Origin: Artemisia argyi
Lineage: Eukaryota > Streptophyta > Magnoliopsida > Asterales > Asteraceae
Direction of reading: 5' to 3'
Length of the DNA: 64,000 bases
NCBI GenBank assembly: GCA_030686995.1
Contig: CM060680.1
Span: 80,714,060 to 80,778,059, forward strand
The position numbers and the translations under genes are program-made. This document shows, piece by piece, positions 55,814-64,000 of the stretch; position 1 is the first letter of the stretch, and each line of letters opens with the position of its first letter. The notes beneath the pieces were generated by a model that saw only the letters and a list, made by a program, of their open reading frames with translations, searched no databases and had not been told where the DNA came from.

Positions 55814-56965
55814 ATGGGGAATGCGAATCCACCATACTACAAACCACTAAATTCACCCACTCCAAATGACATCTTGATGTTTAAACAACATGAGGATGAA
55901 CCTATCTATGATGCATGGGCTCGTTTTAAATATTTACTCCGAAAAGTCCCTCATCATAATTTTGATCTGTGGTCCCAAATTGAAATATTTTACCATCGTG
56001 TCGACCACTATACCAAAATGGACATTGACCATACCGCACATGGGGACCTTTGGGGATTAAGTGCTGATGAAGCATGGGAAACCATAGAGAATTGTGCCAT
56101 ACTTGCCTAAAAAATGGACAACCCAACAAACGTTGTTACGGATCAATTGATAGCAAGTTTAAGGGAACAAGCAAGAAGACTGTTTGGGGATAAAACTATA
56201 GATGAGATAACTGGGCATACGGGGTGGTATGATTTCACCACAATACAAATGGAAAAGATAGTAGAAAACCCAAGCCCAATAAGTACCCCACAAGTCCTAC
56301 CATCACTTGAGGAATACACACCACCCGTGACTTACCCGGAAGGAGTAGAAGAGACTATAGGAGCCCCAATAGAGGTAGAACCCTTGTACCAAACACCACT
56401 AGAGGATATAGGTTTGAATACTTGTAGTGATAACCTTACTCTTAGTTCTAGGGAATTACCTAGTGTTGATGAACCGGAACCTCAATCTTCACACAACTCT
56501 CCATCTTTAGATATGCATCTAGGAAACAAAAGAGGAGCCGACCCACCCATCAACCCATGTAGTCCGGGTAGTCTTAGGATAGAGGTAATGGACTCTAAGC
56601 CTTGTAGAGAGGAAGCCAATATAGGAGTGGAAAATGGCCTTACATGCTTACATCACCCATTTATGATTGATCACAAAAAACATTATGGGTTTAAACCGGG
56701 TTTATTAGGTCAAGATGGATTCCCAACTAGGAGTCTCTCGAAATTGATAGAAGATGATCCCTTTCTAAGAGAAAATCTTAATTCACCCACTAACCCAATT
56801 GAATTCGGTAAGGCTATGATGATAGGATCCCGCACCTTTGAGCATACAATTCATCCACCACTCTTTCCTCACGAGGCATATTTACACCCTAAGGGTGTGT
56901 ATTGCTACTTTCACCCGCACTTAATCCTAAGTGTAGGGAAAACCTCACCTTTATCCGTAAAATAA
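55814..56965 (+). CDS. D gag-derived ORF with unrecognised C-terminus (one in-frame stop)
   Basis: ATG at 55814 (MGNANPPYYKPLNSP). Only the rear of the gag core is present (FKQHEDEPIYDAWARFKYLL, RKVPHHNFDLWSQIEIFYHR, WGLSADEAWETIENCA), so the front half was lost. An in-frame TAA at 56108-56110 separates it from a further 283 open codons starting at ATG 56114. That part is acidic and Pro-rich up to about residue 150, then has a more folded-looking end (HHPFMIDHKKHYGFKPGLLG, LSKLIEDDPFLRENLN, HPPLFPHEAYLHPKGVYCYF). No zinc knuckle, protease or pol is present. The last part is not similar to the A2 C-terminal domain by eye. Role unknown; it could be a remnant or a lineage-specific protein. Confidence 0.7.
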
Positions 56966-58801
56966 GGGTAGAGTCAGGCTCGTGACTCGAACAAAAACAA
57001 GCGCTTCTTGGGAGGCAACCCATATTTTGTGTGATTTTTATTTGTTTGATTGTTATTTGCTTCCGTATGCATGTTTTATTTTTATTGTTGGTTGATCATG
57101 TTTCTCTACTAAAAAATGGAAATACTTTATTATGTTGTTTAGCCTAGTCTTAACTTCAACCTAGAGGTATTTTTGCAAAAGATAAGTGTAAGGGAAAACC
57201 CCAAATATGTTTTTAAGAAACAAACCGATCATGATTATCCACAATATTTAATGAACATGTATATTCGTATTTGTTAGAGTCAAATGCTTGTATTGAGTCA
57301 TAATGAAGTTTTGCAGGATTTTCCAGGAAGTAGGACAAAGTTTTTCCAGAAATTTTCCGGAAACTTAACATAAGAATTTCTGCAGGTCCATTCTGACGGC
57401 GTCAGGGTTTGCTCTTGACGGCGTCAGGAGTTAAAATCTGGAAATTTTACCGGTTTTGTTTTTCTAACGGAGTCTTATAGTTTTTGTGAATTATTAAGTT
57501 TTATAATCTCCAGGAAATCTGCAAACTTCATTCCACAAGCATTATATCTTACTTTGTTTTCTAGGATTTAGTAACTTATATAGGATGCCACCGATTTTAC
57601 GCGAGGTTGCCTTGTCTACTTTTGTCAGGATTTACAGGTTATTTGTGACAAGAAGATGATTTATATTCTGGAAGGGAAGCTTTGATTGTTCGTTTTCTTG
57701 GAAGAAGATTTAACCTGGCCATCCTAAAATCCATACCGAACGAATCAGGGGAGTATTTGATTTCATTCTCTTTACTTTTTAACTTTTACATTCTTTACTT
57801 GAACATTGGGGACAATGTTCATCTTAAGTGTAAGGGGAGGGTAAAAAGATGATACCTTACATATGCACTCTCGCTTGAGTTTGTTTTGTTTGATAGTAGA
57901 TGAGTAATAAAACTACGAGAAATACTTGTTAGTGTAATTTTAGCGCCAAATTTAAAATTTTTTACAACATTTAGGAGTGAAACTTTAGCCATAGCAAGCG
58001 TCTCATGGATAGGAGATTGTACGACTAGCACATAACCGTATATTCAGAAAAATTTTCCACCCAAAAATGTGAGGTTCGCCTTTAGATTTGATAGGAAAAG
58101 CATTCATTATTGGTGCTTATGAGTGTACCGGTAGCATTTAGATTCTAGAACTTGTGTTAGTGATGCATCCCAAGACCGCTAGTGAGACTACATTCGTGTA
58201 GTAGGATTTACTACATGATAAGAGGCATTAGGATCACCCTTGTGTTAAACCCGTATCATAATTACTTGACCCTTTAAGTCATATTACTTGGCTAGTTAAG
58301 TCAACTAATTTTTCCCACACCCTTAGCGTTGTACTCATTTTTAGTACACGAAACCCCTAGTACACCCCTCCGAGCCTATCTTTTCGTTTCTAACTTTAAG
58401 CATTTTACTTAAAGGAAGAATTTGTTACACCCCACTTAAATGTACACCCAAATCGCCTTAGCCTTCCGTGTATGTGCTCATTTTTAGTGCATTATTGTTA
58501 TTTGTTAAACCCTAAGTTAACTTTCTAATTGATTACATGGTTGCTAAGTCGAGTCATATCCTTGTACATATTGTTTTGGGACGATTGGGACTCGTGGGTA
58601 AGTACTTATTTTATGGAGTAATGGGGAAGAACATCACTTATTACCCCTATACGTGCGTTAATCTTAAAAGTGCTCCAAGTATTTTAATTTTCTTAATTCG
58701 AGTCATTAGATTAGTTAATTGTAAAGTATGTAAAGATTCAAGTGTAAGGGGAATTCTCATCCCCTATGATATATTATTTCGGATGGTAGGGTAAGAGTGT
58801 A

Positions 58802-58832
<31 letters not shown>

Positions 58833-59379
58833 CGGACTACCATCCCGTTTTTATTCTATGTTTATTTTATGTTTTTGTTATTTTTCATTTATTAGCTTAA
58901 GTCGAGTCTAGTCTTGGCTTAGCAATGCCATATTGTACATGTAATTAACCAAGATTGTTAACTCGCCACCAGTAAAACTTCCTTTATCCAACAAAACCGT
59001 GTAATTCATATCCCTACACCTAACGTTATAACCCTTTAAAAGACCTCTTTGATAGTTTATCCTAGGTGCTTACGCCATGTGGTGGAGGTTTGATCCTTTC
59101 CCAAGCCTATGGTAATCTATTTTGCTATGACAGGTAGTGAGAGATATCTTCCATTTCCATAATGTTATATTACTTTATTACACCCGAGAGATGTGAGTAT
59201 CTAAACACTATTTGTGAGGTGCTTGTGTATGACCTCCGTGCTTGTCTATTGGTCTTTAGTGGAACGATTATTTGTTGTAATTACTTTTATATTAGTGTTA
59301 AATGACCCCTAACTTGTCTTTTGAGTAGAATAAAAGCTCATTTGCTTGAGGACAAGCAAATCTCAAGTGTAAGGGTATA
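56966..59379 (+). other. D conserved 3' non-coding block
   Basis: About 2.4 kb, with the same ordered landmarks as A1 and A2: GCGCTTCTTGGGAGGCAACC (57001), TGACGGCGTCA twice (57394-57404, 57416-57426), GGGGACAATGTTCATCTTAA (57808), A-run 58805-58832, and CAAGCAAATCTCAAGTGTAA (59355) before the LTR. No supported ORF. Confidence 0.75.
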
Positions 59380-60786
59380 TGATGAGGCGAAAAATGATGC
59401 GTTTTTAGGGGGTCATTTAAGCCCGAATCCGACTTTATTTGATCAAATATTGCCCTAAATCGTTCCTTTTGTGATTTTAGGTGTTTGGAGAGTGAATTCT
59501 GGAAAAGAGGCTATTTTGGACGTTTTTGGAGCATAAAGTGAAGAAAACGGCAAAGTACCAAAAATCCAAGCTGGAAATACAAGGTGACGGCGTCAAGACC
59601 AAAAGCTTGACGGCGTCAGACATGAAGAATTAAATATCGAAGGTGGTGACGGCGTCAGACGTACTAGTGACGGCGTCAAAGTGGCCAAGAATAATTTACC
59701 GTAGGTGGTGACGGCGTCACGTAGGCCGTCACAAGTGGATCAAGGCCGTCCGAGGAAGTTTATGGCGGCAAGGTGACGGCGTCAGAATTAACTCTTGACG
59801 CCGTCAGACTGTTTTTCCTATATATAGTTTTCTAGTTTTTTCATTAGAGGAGAGAGAAGTTTTGGTGAAACCCTAAAGACGATTTTGGTGCCTCTTTCAC
59901 AGGTTTTTCAAGGGTTCCAAACCCTTGAGACCTTGCATTGTAATTGAGATAAGTGTACTTTCAATTCAATCAATATGTCTATGTGTTGGTTGTTTATCTC
60001 TTGTTCTTGTCTCAATTCTACTATGCTAGGCTAGATCTCTCTTGTGTTTGCTTAGATCTAATGAAACCTAGATGTTGATTATTTGTTGATTACTTGTCTA
60101 TTCTTGTTTTGAATGAATGATTTATATGTTAGGCTTAAGAAAACTGGCAGATCTCCAAATGGTAACATGCTTGAACGTCTTAAGAAACATGAACCGAGGC
60201 GTACTAGGTCTTTATTGGTTGTATTTAATGCATGAGCCACTGTTTACAATCCCTATAGTTGTGCTGGGTCATGGTGTAGGAGGAGATAAGAGCTCATAGA
60301 GTTGGGGAGTTATGTATGCCACCCCACGAATGGTATTAAGGAATACAACCCGTCATTCATACAAGTGTAACAAGTAATTAACATGTAAAAGATATCTAGG
60401 GAGTAATGAAGTCTAAGTAAACACAATTTCTCCAATTACTGCTCACAACCTTAGTTTAATTAGTTTAATTTCATTTTTATTATTTTATTTTGATTGTATC
60501 TTAGCTTTGGGTTAGTTGATTAGCAACTAATTCCGCCCACTCCTTCAAAACCCGAGATTTTACTTGCTTTAATAAAAATATAAAAATACAAAAATAATCA
60601 TCTTTCACCTCTAGAACTATTAATTAGGTTTTCTAATCCTAGCGACACTATTCCTAAGCTGAACGATCAATCCCCCGGTACTTGTCACTATACTATACTA
60701 CAACGATCAGGTACACTGCCTGGTGGGGGTTGTAAGCTTCTCGAGATCCCTCGAGAGGTAAAGCAAGGTGCGATTCCCACGCATCA
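59380..60786 (+). repeat. D 3' LTR
   Basis: 1407 bp, near-identical to the 5' LTR. TGACG array at 59586-59808, TATA box CTATATATAG at 59818-59827. Confidence 0.93.
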
Positions 60787-60950
60787 CACAACTCCTCCAT
60801 CGTTCGGAGATCGGGAGCTGGCTCATCTTTGGGAGGGTCAGGGGGTGGTGGTGGCCCGTTGTCCATTTCTATTTTTGGTTCTTCAATAACAGTATGTAGC
60901 TCAGGTACGTTTTTCTGATTTTTACGCTTTGTTTGTGAACGAGTGCGCAT
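60787..60950 (-). pseudogene. C gag, N-terminal part (split by D)
   Basis: ATG at 60948-60950 (MRTRSQTKRKNQKN), Arg/Lys-rich start, Pro-rich middle (GPPPPPDPPKDEPAPDL), ending RTMEEL at the D junction. The D target CACAA (TTGTG on this strand) lies exactly where the frame continues with CQPTM at 54146. Confidence 0.85.
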
Positions 60951-61556
60951 GCACTAAAAACAATTTTTCAAAACAAATTCGAGGCAAAACAACAGGGAAC
61001 TTAAACCAATAATCACAAGTGAATGGCTTCTTTAAAAAAGGTACACCACTCACAGGGATACAAAGGCAAGTTTTAATCTTTAGTTTGGGAACTTATTATG
61101 TTTACACCCCCAGTTGGTAGGTGTTCTGCCTTGGTTTGCGGTGGTAAGATTTTATGTATTTATTAATAGAAAAATTGTTTTTGGGCTTATGGGTGTGTGT
61201 GCAAAAAACTTTAGGAAATATTTTTTTGGAACTGATTCGTTAACCGAAATCGTTCCTTTAAGATTACTCGCAGGCTGGCGGGAGAAAAGAATGGATTCCT
61301 CTTCAGTTCGCAATTTAATGTCAGAACTTACCTTATACCAACTGTTTCAGGTTGTAATCTTAAAGAAAACGAAGTAATTTAACTTCACAGTTTGTTTTGT
61401 TGTTTTTGATTTTTTTGGTGTTGTTAACACTTTAGGAAAAGTGTTAATGAACTTTTTGATATGATTGATAAAAACTTTTTACAAAAGTGTGAAATTTGTA
61501 CAGGGAGGGTTTTGAAAACCACTAAACTTAAAACAATTTTTAAAAACACGCAACAA
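60951..61556 (-). other. C leader between PBS and gag
   Basis: About 600 bases, non-coding, AT-rich. The plus-strand frame 61114-61377 has no recognisable motif and is not called. Confidence 0.55.
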
Positions 61557-61576
61557 CCTCCCCGGCAACAGCGCCA
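61557..61576 (-). promoter_or_regulatory. C primer-binding site
   Basis: Minus-strand TGGCGCTGTTGCCGGGGAGG, a tRNA-Asp-type PBS with one change (GCT for GCC), next to the LTR end at 61582. Confidence 0.75.
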
Positions 61577-61581
61577 AATTT

Positions 61582-62690
61582 TTAATTGGTTCCGAACGGT
61601 CAAATATTATTGACCAAGGTCAATAAGTCAAAGACAGCTCAGTTCCAATTCTCCGTGGATAGTATAGTGTGTCCCCGGGTCGTTATGTCCCAGCGAGATT
61701 GCAATGGTGTTTTGGAAAACGTTTTTGAGAATGAGTGGCACTGAGGACAGTTGCCAAGATGATTGGGAATTGATTATGCCACTGATATTTGGTATTTGGA
61801 CAATGATATTAACAATAACAGATATACAGATATATTCACAAATTCACAACTTGGGAATCAAATTACAGACAGAGGAAAGTGGGATTTAACAAATTACAAA
61901 CTACAGGGGGTGCAAGTGAAACTTTTTAAACTTAGAATAAAAAGAAAATTTAAAATGAAAATGAAATTATTTAAATGATTATTTTAATATTTAAATACTA
62001 ATTAATTAATTAAAACTATTTAAAAAGTAATTTAAATCTAATATAAATTAATTAAAAATGATAAAGATTACAAATTAACCTAAAAATTTTCAAAACTAAT
62101 TTCTAAACCTTAAAATGAACTTGAAGAAAGTATAAAAATTAAAAAGAAATATTTTTGTCTTTTTATTGATTTTCTATTAATTAAAAACTAATTATAGCAA
62201 TTAAACTATTTAAAATATTTTAAATTACTAATACTACCAAAATGACTTAGAAAATTATAGAAAAATTTATAAAACTAATTAACCATCACAGGAATTCTAG
62301 AAAAATATAAAAAGTTTCTAAAATTATTATTAGACTATTTTACTAATTATTTACTTAATTATTAATTTAAATCTAATTTAACTAAATTAAATAAGAAAAT
62401 TGGAAAATGAACAGTAGAATTTAAAATTCTATTTTCTAAAAGTCTTAACTAATTTATAAAACTTAGAAAAAATATAAAAACCTACTGTTGTTAATTAAAA
62501 TTTAAGAAAACTATTTAATTACTAATATTGCTTAATTAATTAATTAAACTATTTTTAATTCTAATAATTATTAAACTAAAAGAGAAAAATCTAATAAAAT
62601 TATTACAAATACTTTAAAGTGACAGGAAATTAGTAAAATTATGAAAATGGTGAAGTGCTTATTAGTTTCTAATCTTAAAAGATGATTCGG
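61582..62690 (-). repeat. C 5' LTR, incomplete
   Basis: Homologous in order to the U5 side of the B LTR: ATTCTCCGTGG, CCCCGGGTCGTTATGTCCCA, CAGGGGGTG and then a long AT-rich part. The U3 side with the expected terminal ACTCATCA is missing, so the LTR is truncated on the right. Confidence 0.65.
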
Positions 62691-63231
62691 AGTAATGTGG
62701 ATATCTAATTTAGAAAATTCTAAGAAAAATTTCCAGGTGCAACGGCGGAACCCAGTGAATACATGTGCGGAACCCTTGATTGGGATCCGCCATATCCGTT
62801 GGGCTAACCTGGGTTTACCCAGAAATTACCTTGGCGGAACCCTGATTTTGGTTCCGCCATTTCCGCCGATGCCCAGAATGTAGACAGAGCGTATTTTTCA
62901 AGATCAAGACGAAATCAAAAAATTTCAAAAACTCTTGGGACATAAATTGAAGGTCATATCTGGTTAGGAAATGCAAAAAAATGAATATGAAAACACTCTT
63001 ACCGTTAGACTTTGACGGGGGGCTAGCGAATTTCACTATTTGTAGTGAAAATTTTCATACAATAGAAAATTTGTCAGCATGCCAAATGTTGTCTTCCTGC
63101 ATCAAAGTTAGTACCAACATGTCCTAAACATACACAAGTATCCATACAAATACATAAATCCATAGTGCATATTGTTTAAGTAGCCAAATTGTTCAAAACA
63201 CATCTAGTGCCAAACACTCCTATCCATGCTC
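62691..63231. other. Region with GGCGGAACC inverted motifs, no gene seen
   Basis: From 62744 to 62870 there are several GGCGGAACC / GGTTCCGCC copies in both orientations, like the cluster next to the S LTR TATA box. No TATA box was found here. A local inverted repeat TTTCACTATTTGTAGTGAAAA is at 63031. This may be a decayed LTR of an S-like element. Confidence 0.4.
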
Positions 63232-64000
63232 TCATTGTCTATCCAACTTCTTGTTGAGCTTTCCAAGGTACCTTCCAAAGCATTTGAACATCCCTTTGGT
63301 TTGCTTGAACTCCTCCGACTCATTGGGTATTGATGAAAGTTGAGAAAGGTATTCAAGAGGTGGGAGCCTAGAGTTGGGTAAATTTTCATCTTCACTCATT
63401 GAGGATGACGAAGAGGAAGTAGGAGGATGAGGGCGTTTCCCATGGGCCACAGAGACTCTCCTAGAACAAAGTGGTACAAAATTATGTGGAATGATGGAGT
63501 AGTCTAAGCGAAGACCTCTTGGAGTTGGATGAATGGGTGAAATGTGCCTAAAGAGACGGGTTAGAAGCATTCCATACGGCATAGCCGTTGTGCCATGCAC
63601 GGGAATGTCCGCCATCCTTTTGGCTATGTAGTAAGCCAAGTTGAAGGGTTGACGGGTTGCCATGGAATATAACATGTAGCAAAGGAAAGCATTGATATGA
63701 TCCCTATTTCCTATTGTGCAAATGATATTGGCTTTAAGGATTTCTTCCCATTTCTTGAATTGAGGCTTTAGTTCATTGTATTCCATTCCATAAGGGTCTT
63801 TGTTAACCTCATTTCCCGTGCGGGTTCTCCTAGTATCGGTGGTCCTCACAAAAAGAAAGTCACGAAGCTCATCCTTTAACACAAGAGGTGTATCATATGG
63901 ATGGATGCGGTCGGTGAGAGTGTGAAGAATTGCTAGGGAGTGTTTATCACTATAGACACATGTACCATGGTTTGGGACACCTAGAATGTGAGAAAACTCA
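63232..64000 (-). CDS. Plant transposon-associated protein, C-terminal part (runs off the window)
   Basis: Open on the minus strand from the window edge to a stop at 63232. The N-terminal side visible here reads EFSHILGVPNHGTCVYSD. The conserved core includes KANIICTIGNRDHINAFLCYML, FNLAYYIAKRMAD, GMLLTRLFRHI and DYSIIPHNFVPL. The tail is Ser/Glu-rich and ends KCFGRYLGKLNKKLDRQ. This pattern matches what I know as the 'putative plant transposon protein' domain, found in many plant genomes next to LTR elements. Its biochemical role is not established. No disabling mutation is visible. No ATG is seen in the visible part that would mark a start upstream of the conserved region. Confidence 0.65.
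   Translation of the reverse strand, partial: EFSHILGVPNHGTCVYSDKHSLAILHTLTDRIHPYDTPLVLKDELRDFLFVRTTDTRRTRTGNEVNKDPYGMEYNELKPQFKKWEEILKANIICTIGNRDHINAFLCYMLYSMATRQPFNLAYYIAKRMADIPVHGTTAMPYGMLLTRLFRHISPIHPTPRGLRLDYSIIPHNFVPLCSRRVSVAHGKRPHPPTSSSSSSMSEDENLPNSRLPPLEYLSQLSSIPNESEEFKQTKGMFKCFGRYLGKLNKKLDRQ

Larger units (their letters stand above)
54147..60786 (+). mobile_element. D: young non-autonomous Athila-like element inserted in C (6640 bp)
   Basis: LTRs 54147-55553 and 59380-60786, each 1407 bp, look almost identical (I saw only about four substitutions). The target duplication CACAA is exact (54142-54146 and 60787-60791). The internal region holds two PBS-like copies, a short gag-derived ORF with an unrecognised C-terminus, and the conserved non-coding block. 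Pol is absent. LTR identity, intact array and exact duplication make it the most recent insertion here. Confidence 0.93.
51350..62690 (-). mobile_element. C: Ty3/gypsy element with pol deleted, host of D (ends approximate)
   Basis: On the minus strand: partial 5' LTR (61582-~62690), PBS (61557-61576), leader, gag-protease frame (60950-60787, then 54146 down to ~51400 on the other side of D), and an abrupt end after the protease. RT, RNase H, integrase and the 3' LTR are missing. Next to the break, 51350-51386 repeats a 37-base piece of C's own LTR (61729-61766). D lies at 54147-60786. The right limit is where LTR similarity to B fades. Confidence 0.75.

Overview
The window is nuclear DNA of a flowering plant, most probably a member of the Asteraceae. 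The family call is an inference from the wording of several retrotransposon proteins: CxxCGGPHxxxxC zinc knuckles, a MGDEHLSTVPEKE-type segment, and a MAPRKTTTTT-type chromovirus gag, all of which I associate with composite genomes. About 90% of the window is transposable-element DNA. I see no rRNA, tRNA, CRISPR array or bacterial gene.

Left edge (1-8.3 kb). The only sequence that looks like an ordinary host gene is the last five exons of a plus-strand gene. They splice cleanly into 120 codons ending at 1941. Next come DNA transposons with readable ends: a PIF/Harbinger-like element (2754-4401, TAA target duplication) carrying its own small ORF and TATA box; a hAT-type MITE with a second MITE inside it (4834-5403); a 1.67-kb element with ~39-bp terminal inverted repeats (5612-7280); and a 290-bp hAT element with a perfect 8-bp target duplication (7898-8187). 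The last one sits in the leader of a decayed Ty1/copia element.

Right of this (8.3-64 kb) is a nest of LTR retrotransposons. A copia relic (7.67-9.92 kb) is cut by a copia-type LTR (9.92-10.83 kb). Element A2 (11130-19168, minus) is a complete non-autonomous Athila-like unit with GTTGG target duplications. Element F (from 20448, plus) is a chromovirus-like Ty3/gypsy element with a 3.35-kb LTR, an extra ORF before gag, and a gag truncated by a SIRE-type copia element, S (from 26375, minus). S carries an ORF with its own TATA box. That ORF is split by A1 (28445-47106, plus), an Athila-like element with gag, protease, RT, RNase H and integrase, all decayed. A1 is in turn split by B (36931-44707, minus, TATGC target duplication), a non-autonomous element with 3.6-kb LTRs and four zinc knuckles.

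Further right, G (48178-~51349) is a single plus-strand LTR remnant. C (~51350-62690, minus) is a gypsy element whose pol is deleted after the protease. D (54147-60786, plus, CACAA target duplication) is the youngest insertion and lies inside C's gag codon for the start of its CQP motif. The right edge holds an ORF of a plant transposon-protein family that runs out of the window.

The most distinctive signal is in the A-family (A1, A2, D). Each LTR has a dense array of the near-palindrome TGACGGCGTCA, a double TGACG bZIP-type site, directly upstream of a CTATATATAG TATA box. A further conserved pair lies in a ~2.4-kb non-coding stretch after the coding region. A2 and D have replaced pol with unrecognised, mutually unrelated C-terminal coding segments while keeping LTRs, primer-binding sites, gag parts and this non-coding block. 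They look like non-autonomous partners mobilised by an A1-like helper.
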